Shown: positions 47,659 through 61,031 of the stretch, in pieces | How the letters are laid out: each line of letters begins with the position of its first letter | Numbering within the stretch: position 1 is the first letter of the stretch | Assembly (NCBI GenBank): GCA_013821455.1 | Contig: JACDGS010000015.1 | Location: 1-64,000, forward strand | Direction: 5' to 3' | Source of the DNA: Chthoniobacterales bacterium | GTDB lineage: Bacteria; Verrucomicrobiota; Verrucomicrobiia; Chthoniobacterales; UBA10450 | DNA length: 64,000 nt | The notes under the pieces: generated by a model | Told to the model about the DNA's origin: nothing | Database searches by the model: none | What the model saw: the letters and a program-made list of their open reading frames with translations, nothing else | Program-made: the position numbers and the translations under genes

Positions 47659-48120
47659 ATGTTTCAACAAACTTTTCTCATGCTCACGCTCAGCGCCTTT
47701 CTGGGTGGCGGCAGTCTTCATGGTGTGGTCGTTGGAAAAATCTTCCGGCCGCTGCATTCGTTAGGCACGGACGGCATTTATCGTTTGGAGGTGCGGGACG
47801 GCGAAAACAAAGTGCGGCGTCAGATGGTTTCGCATGAAATTTTTGCCCTCTACGATGTGGGCGATGTCTTCGACGACAAACTCTCGGTGGAGGAAGTGCG
47901 TCGTCGCCACGAAGCGGTTCGTGTCCGCAAGGCCGCGGCTGTTGCGCCGCCGGAAAAATTAGCCGTCGCGCCCGCGCCCGCGCTCGCGTCCACGGCAGTG
48001 CCTGCGGCTTCGCCAACTCCGACGGCCTCGCCGGCACCGGATCAACGCATTGCCGCGAACGAATACGCGCCGCAGTTATTTCTCCAGCTAGATCGGTTGC
48101 CGGAAACGGAAGGCTTTTAG
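47659..48120 (+). CDS. Hypothetical protein with Ala/Pro-rich C-terminus
   Basis: 153 aa ORF between small membrane genes and ligA. Confidence 0.45.
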   Translation: MFQQTFLMLTLSAFLGGGSLHGVVVGKIFRPLHSLGTDGIYRLEVRDGENKVRRQMVSHEIFALYDVGDVFDDKLSVEEVRRRHEAVRVRKAAAVAPPEKLAVAPAPALASTAVPAASPTPTASPAPDQRIAANEYAPQLFLQLDRLPETEGF

Positions 48121-48169
48121 CCGGTCTCAGCGCAGGAAATTGTCGTCGGCGCGGTCATCCGTATGCTGA

Positions 48170-50185
<2,016 letters not shown>

Positions 50186-50210
50186 CTCGGCGGAAACGGC
50201 GTCATCTGGC

Positions 50211-50334
50211 CGTCATCCCGAGCGAAGGGTAGCCCGGTCGAGGGATCCCGCGGATTTTCCGGGAATAGCGCGCGCTGGGCAGCCAGGCTTTACGGTCGCT
50301 CCGCGGGATCCCTCGGCTCCGCACGGGATGACGG
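50211..50334. repeat. Palindromic GTCATCCCGAGCG... intergenic repeat
   Basis: gtcatcccgagcgaag...cgagggatcccgcgg ... ccgcgggatccctcggctccgcacgggatgac. Confidence 0.7.
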
Positions 50335-50794
50335 ACTTGCGGAGCTCGCGCGCAAGCGGGCGAGAGAAGATTGCTTTCCGTTAGGCGAGCAGATGACAAA
50401 AGGATTTGCTAACGGCGGAGCGGACGTGCGACCGAATATTTACCCTGATGTCGATCTCGCCTACGCACATCTTTTTGTAAACGACCCGCCGGTTAAGTTG
50501 CTCGACGACCACGGACATCTGCGGCACGGAAATTTTGATGCGTCGGTCGATAGCGTGAGCGCTTCGCTCACCTTGCGCTGGAGAGAGCCGCGGCGGTCGT
50601 TAGGCAAAACGCCGGCAAGGACTTGGCGGGCGATCGTAAAAAGGCGGTCGGCCAACAGGCGACCTGCCTAACGAGAAGCAGTTGGAGGGGAGTTCCGTTT
50701 TCGGAAAGCGTGTCCGCGCAAACACTGCGAAGGAAGAGCCAAGTCCTCCCTGCTCGAGGGGTCCCTCGCTCCGCTCGGGATGACAGTTGGGTCG

Positions 50795-51907
50795 TTAGGG
50801 CGTTTTGTCCGAATCGAGGCGTAGCGGGACGACGGTTTTTTTCGTGGGACCCAGGGCCATCACCTCGGAAGCGTTCGGTCCCTCGGCGGGAACGAGCGGG
50901 CGGGCGACAACCGCTCCGGCTTGGACAGTGAAGGTCATTTTCTGATCGCCGCGCATGACGGTGATGGGAACGGAGTCGCCGGCGCTGATGAAAAACGATG
51001 CGTCGATCACATCTTCGGGTTGGTGCACCGGCACGTTGCCGACTTGCAGCAGCATGTCGCCCGCCTCCAACCCCGAGTCGGCGGCCGGCGCGTCTTTGCG
51101 GATTTGGGTCATCTGGGCATCGGAGCCTTCGACGCTTTTATCGGCCACCTGCACATCGATGCCGATCCAGCCGTGGCGCGCGTCACCGAAACGGATGTAA
51201 TCGCGCCGGATTTTTTCCGCGGCGTCGATCGGCAGCGCGTAACAAGCCGAGCCGCTATCGACGCTGCTGATGAGGATGCCGACGACTTCGCCTTTGAAAT
51301 TCAAAAGCGGCGCGCCGGCTTCCCCGCGCTGCGTGGGTAGATTGACGCGGACGTGTGTGGTCGAGAAATAACGGCCGAGATATTTCCGATCGAATCCTGC
51401 GACCATGCCGAAGCTCGGCGATTCCGGCAGATCGAGTGGATAACCAATCGCAACTACTGGCGTCGCCAAGCCGACGGAAGAGGATTTGCCGATCGGCAAA
51501 AACGGCGTTGCCGCATCGACTTTGAGCAGGGCGATGCCGCTGCGCACATCAGCCATCAACTGCGTGGCGTGATATTTTTTTCCATCGAACTGGACGGTGA
51601 AATTATCCGCGTCGCCTCCGACAGAATACGAAGTGTAAATCGTGCCCGTCGGATCGACGAAGAAACCGGTGCCGGAAAGTTCGCTGTGTTCATCGACGGC
51701 GTGAATTTTCACCACCGCTTTCCCGCAACGCTCGAAAACTGATTTTACTTCGCGGCTGATAGCCCCCGCGGTGTCGTCCTGCGCGCGCAGGATCGCAGGC
51801 GCAGCCAGCCTAACGAGAAGGATGGCCGCGAGTGCGGGAAGGAAAGCGCCGCGGCCGCGCCAAAAGATGGGAGCCGAGCGGAGGCTAGAAATTGAAAGAC
51901 GGCTCAT
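50795..51907 (-). CDS. Trypsin-like serine protease with PDZ domain (HtrA-like, likely degenerate catalytic site)
   Basis: GTGFFVDPTGTIYTSYSVGGDADNFTVQF...QRGEAGAPLLNFKGEVVGIL...PDZ GLEAGDMLLQVGN. Confidence 0.7.
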   Translation of the reverse strand: MSRLSISSLRSAPIFWRGRGAFLPALAAILLVRLAAPAILRAQDDTAGAISREVKSVFERCGKAVVKIHAVDEHSELSGTGFFVDPTGTIYTSYSVGGDADNFTVQFDGKKYHATQLMADVRSGIALLKVDAATPFLPIGKSSSVGLATPVVAIGYPLDLPESPSFGMVAGFDRKYLGRYFSTTHVRVNLPTQRGEAGAPLLNFKGEVVGILISSVDSGSACYALPIDAAEKIRRDYIRFGDARHGWIGIDVQVADKSVEGSDAQMTQIRKDAPAADSGLEAGDMLLQVGNVPVHQPEDVIDASFFISAGDSVPITVMRGDQKMTFTVQAGAVVARPLVPAEGPNASEVMALGPTKKTVVPLRLDSDKTP

Positions 51908-52397
51908 AACTCACAGGCAGCCGGTCGAGCACATAACGCGGAGGCGTCTGCGCGCGGTGAGTGTAGGCGCTTTCATCAATCTGACGGGAGAGATCCGGCC
52001 CGAGGCTGCGACTCGCCAGGGTCACGGGCGAGCTCAAGGTGAAATGATCGGCCGGCGCGGTGGCCATGGGCACGACGGCTTCCGCGTTGACCGCGAAACT
52101 CTCGGTCTGCGGCGAAGCCTGATAAATTTTCAGCGAAACAACGGCGGCGCAGACGAGCACCGCTGCGAGAGCCGCGGGATAAGAAGTGAGCGACGGAATG
52201 CTGAACCGGAAAAACGAATCGGAGAGCCGGTGCCAGATCACGCTCCAAAGCGGCTCGCGCAAAAGCTCGTCGCGTTGGCGGCGATGAAACTCGTGCAGGA
52301 AATCCTCGAAGTAAGCAGGAGGCGGTTGCTCGAACTTTTTCAAGCGAAGCAATTTTCCGATTTCGCTGCTGAGTTCGTTGTCGTCGAAGTTGTCCAT
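51885..52397 (-). CDS. Putative membrane-bound anti-sigma factor-like protein
   Basis: cytoplasmic N-terminus, TM PAALAAVLVCAAVVSL; located downstream of ECF sigma. Confidence 0.5.
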   Translation of the reverse strand: MDNFDDNELSSEIGKLLRLKKFEQPPPAYFEDFLHEFHRRQRDELLREPLWSVIWHRLSDSFFRFSIPSLTSYPAALAAVLVCAAVVSLKIYQASPQTESFAVNAEAVVPMATAPADHFTLSSPVTLASRSLGPDLSRQIDESAYTHRAQTPPRYVLDRLPVSYEPSFNF

Positions 52398-52411
52398 GCG
52401 GCGGTGAAGCG

Positions 52412-53008
52412 TTAACCAACGGGGTTCTTGCGGAATTCGTCCAGATAATTTTGCAGTTGTCGATTCGCGTAAAACAAACGCGAGCGCACGGTGCCTTCGG
52501 AAACTCCCAGGATTTTGCTGATCTCAGCGTGAGGCATTCCCTGGATATGAAACATGGTGACGACCGCTCTGTGTTCTTCAGACAGCTTCATCATGGACTC
52601 GTTCAATCTGCGCTGGAGATCGGAAAGATCGGCTTCGCGCACCGGACTGCTCGTGGAAGTGAGCTCGATGAATTCCTTATCATTCTGAATGCTCGCGTCC
52701 ACGTCGTCGAGGCTGAGGTGATAACGCCGGCCGCGTTTCTTGAGGAAGTTCAGCGTCATGTTCACCGCGATGGTGTGAATCCAGGTGTAGAACGACGACT
52801 TGCCGCGGAAGCCTTTGATCGCGCGATACGCCTTCGCGAAAACGTCCTGGAGCAGGTCGTTCGTGTCCTCGTGGTTCGAGGTCATGTTGTAAACGAGACC
52901 GTAAAGGCGCGGCGAATATTTCACCACGAGATCGTCAAACGCGGCGGCATCGCCCGTTTGCGCGCGGGCGACGAGCGCCTGGTCTTCGTCGGTTCGCGGT
53001 TGATCCAT
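52412..53008 (-). CDS. ECF sigma factor (RpoE-like)
   Basis: NDLLQDVFAKAYRAIKGFRGKSSFYTWIHTIAVNMTLNFLKKR...GMPHAEISKILGVSEGTVRSRLFYA. Confidence 0.88.
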   Translation of the reverse strand: MDQPRTDEDQALVARAQTGDAAAFDDLVVKYSPRLYGLVYNMTSNHEDTNDLLQDVFAKAYRAIKGFRGKSSFYTWIHTIAVNMTLNFLKKRGRRYHLSLDDVDASIQNDKEFIELTSTSSPVREADLSDLQRRLNESMMKLSEEHRAVVTMFHIQGMPHAEISKILGVSEGTVRSRLFYANRQLQNYLDEFRKNPVG

Positions 53009-53103
53009 CGCCGTGCGGCTACGTTTAGCACGCGTGGGCGAGGGCGACGATAGTAAATCGGTTAGGCGACGCGGGACTTGAATAGCGAGAGCGGAAGACA
53101 TCG

Positions 53104-53817
53104 TTAATTACGGCGATCGCGCACGGAGAGGAGCCAAAGGAGGTTGCCTAACGTTGCGATAAACGCGGCGACGTAGGTCCAGGCCGCGGCGTTGAGAACC
53201 TTGTTCACGCCGACCGTCTCGGTGCCCGGCTGGATGATTCCCATTTGGCCGAGGATAATTTTCGCGCGATGCGAAGCGTCGAACTCGACCGGCAAAGTGA
53301 TGAGCTGGAAAAGAAGAAGCGCGAGATAGCAATAGATGCCCACCGTGATGAGCCCGGTCATGTGGAAGAAAAGTCCGCCAATGATCGCGAACGGCAGAAT
53401 GCGGGTCGCGATTCCAGTGACCGGCACGATGACCATGCGCGCCTTGAGCGGCGCATACGCTTTCGCGTGCTGGATGGCGTGACCAGTTTCATGCGCGGCG
53501 ATTCCGAGCGCCGCGACTGACGGCGTGTTAAAAACATTTGAAGACAGACAAAGCCGCTTGCTCGTCGGGTCGTAATGATCGCCGAGATAATCGTTGATCT
53601 CGACGACGCTGACGTCGCGGATATTCGCAGCCTGCAAAATTTCGCGGGCCGCTTCCGCGCCGGTGATGTTCGAGCTCGCGCGCACCGCGCCCCATTTCTT
53701 GAAAGCGCCTTTGACGCGAAACTGCGCCCACAAACCGATGAGCAGCGGGATGCCGACGAGGAAGAGATAATTAGAGGAGAAAAACATTCCGCCTCCGTAA
53801 CCGTAGGGATGAAACAT
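53104..53817 (-). CDS. YugP-type zinc metallopeptidase (membrane)
   Basis: VAALGIAAHETGHAIQHAKAYAPLKAR. Confidence 0.88.
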   Translation of the reverse strand: MFHPYGYGGGMFFSSNYLFLVGIPLLIGLWAQFRVKGAFKKWGAVRASSNITGAEAAREILQAANIRDVSVVEINDYLGDHYDPTSKRLCLSSNVFNTPSVAALGIAAHETGHAIQHAKAYAPLKARMVIVPVTGIATRILPFAIIGGLFFHMTGLITVGIYCYLALLLFQLITLPVEFDASHRAKIILGQMGIIQPGTETVGVNKVLNAAAWTYVAAFIATLGNLLWLLSVRDRRN

Positions 53818-53946
53818 GTGGGTGGAAAAAGATCGTCGTTTGGTTAGACGCCTGAGTGTGCGGATCGTTCATCCTGGAGAGACCGATGCGAAAGAAGACG
53901 ACCGCACCTGTCATCCCTCGACTCCGCTGCGCTGCGTTCGAGAGGA

Positions 53947-55077
53947 CTAAATTTCGAGCCGGTTCTCGAAGCGTGAGAGCATTTTGATTCCGCTTTTCGT
54001 TAGGGCGACGACGTCTTCCGTGCGCACGCCGCCGAGTCCCGGATAGTAGAGGCCGGGTTCCACGGTGAGAACCTGACCTTCTTTGAACACCGTCTTCTGA
54101 AAACGCGGAAACTCGTGAATCTCCAATCCAAGCCCGTGACCTGTTCCGTGAAAAAAGCCAGTCTGTCTTCCATCGCGCACTTCCGTAGGAAAACCCTGGT
54201 CGGTAAAAAATTGCTTCACCTCTGTGTGCAGCTTCAGGCCATCGATTCCGGGCTTCATTTTTTTCAACGCGAGCGCTTGGCCTGCGTTCACCGTTTCCCA
54301 AAGTCTGCGTTGCGCGCCGCTGGCGCGACCGCGCACAACCGTTCTCGTTAGGTCACCATAGTAACCACTCGCCGCCGCGCGCGGAAAAATATCGAGAATG
54401 ATCAGGCTATCCGCCCTCAACGGACCATGCCCGCGCTCGTGCGGATCGCAGGCCTGCTCGGCGCCGGCGACGATTGTGTTCGCAGGCAAACCACCGGCGC
54501 GCAAAATAGCTGCATCAATTTCCGAACGCAGGATTTCCGAGGTCAGAACCTTGCCCGACCATTCCAGCTTCTGCCCTTTCCCGGGCTTCGATTTCTTCAG
54601 CACCTCGATGCCACGCGCCATGCCCGCCTCGGTGATTTCGAGCGCCTTGCGCAGCAGCCGCAGCTCCGCTTCGGTCTTGGTCTCGCGCGCCGGCCAGTAA
54701 AGTTCGCCCGCCGGCTCGACCCGGATTTTGTTCGCCTCCAACTCGCGTGCAAAACCCAGCGGAAACCGCGCGGGCACATAAGCCGATTTTACCTTTTGCT
54801 TCTTCAAAAAGTGCGCGAGCACTTTCTCGTAGGGTGGCGCCTTCGCCTTCTTGCCTTGCACTTCTTTTTCAAATTTGCTGTAAGGCAAAATCTCATCCGC
54901 CTCGGCCTGCTTGCGCCCGCGATCGAACTCGAGATCACTCAGCACCAGCGTCCGCTTGCCCTCTCGCTCGAGAAAAATAAAAGGATCGGGCGCAAAAAAT
55001 TTCGTGGCGTAGAGCATGTCCGCGTCGCTCTCACTCGCCGCGACCATGAGGCGTGTTCGGTTTTTCGTTTTAATCAT
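53947..55077 (-). CDS. M24 family metallopeptidase (Xaa-Pro aminopeptidase-like)
   Basis: DPHERGHGPLRADSLIILDIFPR...FFHGTGHGLGLEIHEFPRF...VLTVEPGLYYPGLGGVRTED. Confidence 0.88.
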   Translation of the reverse strand: MIKTKNRTRLMVAASESDADMLYATKFFAPDPFIFLEREGKRTLVLSDLEFDRGRKQAEADEILPYSKFEKEVQGKKAKAPPYEKVLAHFLKKQKVKSAYVPARFPLGFARELEANKIRVEPAGELYWPARETKTEAELRLLRKALEITEAGMARGIEVLKKSKPGKGQKLEWSGKVLTSEILRSEIDAAILRAGGLPANTIVAGAEQACDPHERGHGPLRADSLIILDIFPRAAASGYYGDLTRTVVRGRASGAQRRLWETVNAGQALALKKMKPGIDGLKLHTEVKQFFTDQGFPTEVRDGRQTGFFHGTGHGLGLEIHEFPRFQKTVFKEGQVLTVEPGLYYPGLGGVRTEDVVALTKSGIKMLSRFENRLEI

Positions 55078-55181
55078 CGAAGGCGATCCTAAACTGGCGA
55101 GATGACCTCGGCGAATCTCGCGCGTGATCTGGTTAGGCAACTCCTGTCGCAATGCTGCCGCGTCGCGGAGCTCCGCCTCCA

Positions 55182-58100
55182 TCAACTGCGGCGCACTTCG
55201 AGTTGGCGTCGCAAGATCCAGTGGAGGAGCGCGAGTAACCCCAAGCTCGAAAGGACGAGCACGAGGGTGTTGAAAACAAACACGCTCACGGCCGTGTTGA
55301 AGTAGCGCTTTTGCGCGCCAAAGAAAACGTTAGGCCGGCCACCGCGGCGGTAATCGCTTTGCTCCATCTCAGCATTCGAAATCAGGTCGGAGACCTTTTG
55401 GTTCACGTAAAGCTGCTCTGCAGTGAGCGGACCGTTCGCATACGCAAAGTAGCGCCGTTGAAACGGCATTTCCCCGCTCAGAATCCGATCGATCTGCTGG
55501 AGATAGCGATCGATTTCGCGACTGGTGTGCGCTTCGAGGCCGGAAAGGACGGCGAGCGTCTCCTTCAAATCGTCGAGTCGTTTGGCATCGCCCGGGTTGC
55601 TCTCGTGGCGAGCGACGATCATGTCGATTTGCCGCTGGGCTTCGTCCTGCCTTTTCGTTAGGGGATTCAGTTTCGCCTGAGCCACGACGAGCTCTTCGTA
55701 GGACCAGCGCATGGCCACGAACTCGCAGATGAAGGGCACCTGGAGGCGGCTATCCATTTTCTTATTTTCGTCGCTGTCGGGGTGCTCGTGAAACCAGCGC
55801 GCGAAGGTATGCACGAGATCGAGGTTGCGATTCATGTCCTGATATTTGATCAGCGCGCCTCCCATTACGATCTGCGGGATGAGGACGAAAGGCACTACGT
55901 TGGCGGCCGTTTTCGGGTCGGCCACGACGGATGAGACCACCAAGCCTAACGATACGCCACTCATTGCAGTCATGAAAACGATCGCAAGATCGGGCCAGAA
56001 CATGCCGCGAATCCCGAGAATTGTGCTTCCGATGAGAAGGAAGAGAACAGACTGCACGAGAGCGAACACGCCTAACGACACCGTCTTCGCGAAGATATAA
56101 TAGCTCAGGCGGACGTTGAGATTCCGCTCTCGCTGTAGAGTCGCGCGATCGCGAATAATGTCGTCGGCGCTATTCGTTAGGCCAAGGAACATCGCGACGA
56201 TGAGCGTGAGGAAAAGGAATGTCGGAATGTGATAGGCCGAGGCGAAGTCGTACTGGCCGCTATCGGAATAACGCAGAATCAACCCGATGAAGACCGCGAG
56301 GAGCGGAGCGAAACCGATAGTGACCACGAGATTGCCCCGGTTGCGCAGCTTGCTGAGGAAGGCGCGGCGCAAAAGCGTGCGCAGTTGCGTCCACTCATCG
56401 TGCCAGCGGATCGGCTCGCGTAATTTTTGCGGCGGGGCCGGCGGCAACGGCAGGACCGGGTCGCGCCGCAGCGGCACCTGCTTCACATCCTGGATGAGGC
56501 GAAACGCTTCGTATTTATCGCGCCAAAATTCCGGCGAATAACGACGCGCCGGCATGAGTTGGCCGCGATTATTCTCCTCGTAAATAATGTCGCCGCTCAG
56601 ATCGCGCAGCGGCGTTTCGAGAACGTCGAAAATAAATTCCGGACGCGTCGTGCCGCAGGCTTCGCACGCGCCGAGATCCGCGCCGAATTGATGCTGATGT
56701 TCCGCCTCCGCGAAATAACGGAGCATGTCGCTCGGCGTGCCGAAAAAGACGAGTCGCCCGCCCTTATCGAGCAGGATGGCCTTGTGAAACATCTGGAAAA
56801 GTTTCGAACTCGGCTGGTGAATTGTAACAATGATTATTTTGTTATGCGCCATCCCGCGAATGATCTCGATGACGTGCTCGGAATCTTTCGAAGACAAACC
56901 GGAGGTCGGTTCGTCGAAGAGATAAACGTCGGCCGAGCCGATCATATCGAGACCGATATTGAGGCGTTTGCGCTCGCCGCCGCTGAGCGTTTTTTTCACC
57001 GGGCTGCCGACGACGCTGTCACGGCGTTCGCTTAAGCCGAGCTCGAGCAATTTCGCATCCAGCCGCCGCGTGCGATCACGCCGCGAAAGATGTGGCGAGC
57101 GAATCGCGGCCGCGAATTGCAGGTTCTCGCCGATCGTGAGCTGTTCATCGAACGCATCCTCCTGTGGGATATAGCTAACGTAGCGTTTGAGCGCGTCGAG
57201 GTTTTGGTAGAGCGGCTGGCCGTTGAGCAGGATGTCGCCGCGGGTCGGTTGCAGTTGGCCGCCGACGACGCGCATGAGCGTGCTCTTGCCCGAGCCGCTC
57301 GCGCCCATGACGCAAACCAGCTCACCGCGATTGACCGCGAAGCTGATGGCTTCCAGCGCCACGTCGCTGTTGCTGAAGTGATGGTTAACGTCCACTACCT
57401 CTAGGTTGCGAATGATGTTGCGTTCTTCCTCGATGATTCGTTCCGAAAAATCGCACCGCAGAAATTGGCCGACATCGATCCGAATGGTGTCGCCATCAGC
57501 GAGCGGCGCGGTCGTACGCACTGCGAGGTCGCCCACCATGATCGGTCGGTCCGATTCGAGCACTTCGAGCGTGCCGACGCGCTTGTCGTAATCGCACAAA
57601 ATTTTCAGGAGCACGTCGCCTGCGGTTCCGGGTGAAAGGAGAATGTCGTCCGCTTCGAGCAGGCTCGGATTATTCGAGACGAGATATTCCGACTTCGAGG
57701 CCTTGAGTTGAAAACGTCCGCCCATCGCGCGTGCGCGGCGGCGCAGATCGACGAGGTCCAGCTCGGTGTCGTTGTGAAAAACGATCCGATCTTCCAGGGC
57801 CGCCTCGACTTTGGTTCCGGCTTTGAGGTCGATTCCATTCAAAGTCGCGCGCACATCGCGCAACGCCTTGACCTTCACTTTCAAACCGAAAGTGACCTCG
57901 AGTGAACTATCGCGCGACTTTACGCGCTCCATTTCCACTTCGTCGGAATCGCGATTCACCCGGACGAAAATTTGTGGGAGCGAAACGTTTTTCTTGGCGT
58001 TGAAATAAGTCGCGAGATCCTGAAACGAAAGCACCTGATCGCCGATGAGAATGCGCTGGCCCGGATAGATGCGGCAGAAGCCTCCGCGCGCGAGTGGCCG

Positions 58101-58811
58101 TCCGCGCACCGAGACGGGTTGGGTGCTGTAGTTTTTCAGGAGGATGAGATCGTGATAACGAAACGCGAGGAGCCGATCGCTTTCCGTTAGGCTCTTTAGC
58201 ACTACATCGGAATGGCCGTTGGTGCCAAACGAAACCGCCTCGAGCGGGGAAGCGCCACGCTGATAAACGCCGGGATCGGATTCCTCCGAAGCGTTCAATT
58301 GATAAACAATATCAATCGCCTGCGCCGCCATGCCGAGCTGCGACATGAAAGAGTAAAACGCGACGACCTGTTCCTGCTTCAGCCCGGCTTGCGAAATCAA
58401 ATCGTAGAGCTGAACACCGAGCATGATTTTGCGATCGGCGCTGAGCGAAGCGGCCAGCTTTTGCGCCATGGCCGAGAGATCCTGCTGCTCGTAAAGCGCC
58501 TGCCGGAAAAGCATCCGCAACTCGGAGTAAACCGTCTCCGGATAATCGTAGCGGAGAAAGCCTAACGAGGAATCGATTTCCTCCTCCAGCAGCACGCCAT
58601 CGGCTTTCGAAAAACTCGCCAGCACCTGGATGAGCAAGGGCAAAAGATTAGGCCCTTCCGAAACGCTGCGGGGTTTGCGCATCGCCCGGCGCATCCAACG
58701 CCGGCTGCGCCGCCGAAAGCGATAGGCCAGCGGCGTCATGCGCTGGACGGCGCGATCGATCCGGTCTGCTACTGATGAGACAAATTCTGACATTTTTGGA
58801 TTCGGCGGCAA
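55182..58811 (-). CDS. ABC transporter ATPase/permease fusion with N-terminal TerB-like and FHA-like regions
   Basis: MGASGSGKSTLMRVVGGQL, LSGGERKRLNIGLDMIGSADVYLFDEPTSGLSS, ABC-2 TM C-terminus. Confidence 0.82.
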   Translation of the reverse strand: MPPNPKMSEFVSSVADRIDRAVQRMTPLAYRFRRRSRRWMRRAMRKPRSVSEGPNLLPLLIQVLASFSKADGVLLEEEIDSSLGFLRYDYPETVYSELRMLFRQALYEQQDLSAMAQKLAASLSADRKIMLGVQLYDLISQAGLKQEQVVAFYSFMSQLGMAAQAIDIVYQLNASEESDPGVYQRGASPLEAVSFGTNGHSDVVLKSLTESDRLLAFRYHDLILLKNYSTQPVSVRGRPLARGGFCRIYPGQRILIGDQVLSFQDLATYFNAKKNVSLPQIFVRVNRDSDEVEMERVKSRDSSLEVTFGLKVKVKALRDVRATLNGIDLKAGTKVEAALEDRIVFHNDTELDLVDLRRRARAMGGRFQLKASKSEYLVSNNPSLLEADDILLSPGTAGDVLLKILCDYDKRVGTLEVLESDRPIMVGDLAVRTTAPLADGDTIRIDVGQFLRCDFSERIIEEERNIIRNLEVVDVNHHFSNSDVALEAISFAVNRGELVCVMGASGSGKSTLMRVVGGQLQPTRGDILLNGQPLYQNLDALKRYVSYIPQEDAFDEQLTIGENLQFAAAIRSPHLSRRDRTRRLDAKLLELGLSERRDSVVGSPVKKTLSGGERKRLNIGLDMIGSADVYLFDEPTSGLSSKDSEHVIEIIRGMAHNKIIIVTIHQPSSKLFQMFHKAILLDKGGRLVFFGTPSDMLRYFAEAEHQHQFGADLGACEACGTTRPEFIFDVLETPLRDLSGDIIYEENNRGQLMPARRYSPEFWRDKYEAFRLIQDVKQVPLRRDPVLPLPPAPPQKLREPIRWHDEWTQLRTLLRRAFLSKLRNRGNLVVTIGFAPLLAVFIGLILRYSDSGQYDFASAYHIPTFLFLTLIVAMFLGLTNSADDIIRDRATLQRERNLNVRLSYYIFAKTVSLGVFALVQSVLFLLIGSTILGIRGMFWPDLAIVFMTAMSGVSLGLVVSSVVADPKTAANVVPFVLIPQIVMGGALIKYQDMNRNLDLVHTFARWFHEHPDSDENKKMDSRLQVPFICEFVAMRWSYEELVVAQAKLNPLTKRQDEAQRQIDMIVARHESNPGDAKRLDDLKETLAVLSGLEAHTSREIDRYLQQIDRILSGEMPFQRRYFAYANGPLTAEQLYVNQKVSDLISNAEMEQSDYRRGGRPNVFFGAQKRYFNTAVSVFVFNTLVLVLSSLGLLALLHWILRRQLEVRRS

Positions 58812-58963
58812 AATTACCCGCGTCTATTGCGAGGCGCAATGAACCTCGCGGCCTTCCGCGTTGTCTTAGGGAAAGCAGGATTCGGCCCGGGTCCTGCTCT
58901 TTTGCAATGCCAATCGCTTCATGATACTTATTTTGCTCGCGCTTTCCGGACGCGATTTCTCCT

Positions 58964-61009
58964 ATGGCTCAGCCCGATCGTAACTCTTCCAAAGAAAACA
59001 AACCCCGCGGCGGCGATCCCAATTTCAACTGGCGTGGCGTCATTCTGTTCGCGATCGCGTTTGCCCTCATCGGGCTCGCGATTCTTTTCCGCGGCGGCGC
59101 CGGTTACACCACGGAAGAAAACGTTCCCTACAATCGTTTCCTCGAACTGCTCGATCACAAACAGCTCGTTAACGATCCAAAATATCCGCTCCTTCTTGTG
59201 GTCGAGGACGGCCGGCCGACGCAAAGCATTCGCGGCGCTTATTTGCGGCCAGGAGTTGGCAACGCGCCCGCGCAACAGGTGCCGTTCCGCACCACGATCT
59301 ACCTAAATTTCACGACCGATCTGCAGCAGAAATTGGCTGATGCGAACATGCAGCCCGCGATTCGCACGGAGTCTAATGTTCTCGCGCAAGCGGTCATTGG
59401 CTTTGTGCCGATCGCGCTCTTCCTCTTGGTTCTCTATTTTCTTTTCCGCCAGCAAATCAGGATGGCGGGCAAAGGCGCGCTGAACTTCGGCAAATCGAAG
59501 GCGCGCATGCTGGCGCGGGATAAAAACAAAATCACCTTCCGCGATGTCGCCGGTGTAGAAGAGGCGAAAGATGAAGTGCAGGAGCTGGTCGAGTTCCTGC
59601 GCGATCCGAAAAAATTTCAGAAGTTAGGCGGACGAATTCCCAAGGGCGTGTTGCTCGTTGGGCCGCCGGGAACAGGGAAGACGCTTCTTGCACGCGCCAT
59701 CGCGGGCGAGGCGGATGTTCCGTTTTTCTCGATCAGCGGTTCGGACTTTGTCGAGATGTTCGTCGGTGTCGGCGCGAGCCGTGTGCGCGACATGTTTGAG
59801 CAAGGCAAGAAATCTGCGCCGTGCATTATTTTTATCGACGAAATCGACGCGGTCGGTCGCCATCGCGGGCATGGTGTCGGCGGCGGGCATGACGAACGCG
59901 AGCAGACGTTGAATGCGTTGCTCGTCGAGATGGATGGCTTCGATACGCAGGAAGGCGTCATCATCATCGCGGCCACGAACCGCCCCGATGTGCTCGATCC
60001 CGCGCTGCTGCGCCCGGGTCGTTTCGATCGCCAGATCACGGTGAATTTGCCGGACGTAAAAGGCCGCGAGGAAATCCTCCGCGTTCACTCCAAGAAAGTG
60101 AAACTCGCGGAAGGCGTCGATATGGGTGTCGTCGCGCGCGGCACACCCGGATATTCCGGCGCGGAGTTGGCGAATGTGATCAACGAAGCGGCGCTTCTTG
60201 CGGCGCGGCGCGGTTTAAAAGGCATTGGTCTTCCCGAGCTCGAAGAAGCGCGCGACAAAGTGCGTTGGGGCAAGGAACGCCGCAGCCTCGCGCTGAGCGA
60301 AAAGGAAAAGACCAACACCGCCTATCACGAAGCCGGCCACGCGCTCTTGCTCGAATTGCTCGAACACACCGAGCCCTTGCACAAGGTCACCATCATCCCG
60401 CGCGGCCCATCGTTAGGCAGCACGATGTGGCTTCCACTCGAAGATAAATACACCCAGCGCCGCAACGAGCTGCTCGACGATCTCGTCGTGAGCATGGGCG
60501 GCCGCGTCGCAGAGGAAATTGTCTTCGGCGACGTCACGAGCGGCGCACGCGGCGACATTCAGATGGCCACTCGGCTCGCGCGCAAAATGGTTTGCGAATG
60601 GGGCATGAGCGAAAAGATGGGCATGGTCGAATACGGTGAACACGAGGATTACGTGTTCCTCGGCCGCGACATTTCGCGGGCCCGCGACTACAGCGAAGCG
60701 ACCGCCGAGCAAATCGATCGCGAAGTGCGCAAGCTGGTGGACGACGCCTACTCGCGCGCGACGCAAATGCTCACCGCGCAGCGCGCCAAGCTTGAGATCA
60801 TCGCCAAAGCCCTCCTCGAATTCGAAACCCTCGATGGCGGGCAAATTCGCGAAATCATCGAGCACGGACGGATGCTCAATCCGCCGCCAGGTCCTTTGCC
60901 TCCGGCTTCCGGGGAAAAGATGGCGCCGGAAAAACCGCCCAAGCAAGTGGTCATCGCGCCTGACGTCGCTCCGCCTCTGGGCGGCGGACTGAGCGGCGCG
61001 CCCGCCTAA
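58964..61009 (+). CDS. ftsH: ATP-dependent zinc metalloprotease FtsH
   Basis: [59 protein letters not shown]. Confidence 0.96.
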   Translation: MAQPDRNSSKENKPRGGDPNFNWRGVILFAIAFALIGLAILFRGGAGYTTEENVPYNRFLELLDHKQLVNDPKYPLLLVVEDGRPTQSIRGAYLRPGVGNAPAQQVPFRTTIYLNFTTDLQQKLADANMQPAIRTESNVLAQAVIGFVPIALFLLVLYFLFRQQIRMAGKGALNFGKSKARMLARDKNKITFRDVAGVEEAKDEVQELVEFLRDPKKFQKLGGRIPKGVLLVGPPGTGKTLLARAIAGEADVPFFSISGSDFVEMFVGVGASRVRDMFEQGKKSAPCIIFIDEIDAVGRHRGHGVGGGHDEREQTLNALLVEMDGFDTQEGVIIIAATNRPDVLDPALLRPGRFDRQITVNLPDVKGREEILRVHSKKVKLAEGVDMGVVARGTPGYSGAELANVINEAALLAARRGLKGIGLPELEEARDKVRWGKERRSLALSEKEKTNTAYHEAGHALLLELLEHTEPLHKVTIIPRGPSLGSTMWLPLEDKYTQRRNELLDDLVVSMGGRVAEEIVFGDVTSGARGDIQMATRLARKMVCEWGMSEKMGMVEYGEHEDYVFLGRDISRARDYSEATAEQIDREVRKLVDDAYSRATQMLTAQRAKLEIIAKALLEFETLDGGQIREIIEHGRMLNPPPGPLPPASGEKMAPEKPPKQVVIAPDVAPPLGGGLSGAPA

Positions 61010-61031
61010 CGACGCTTAGGCTTTCCGCTTC

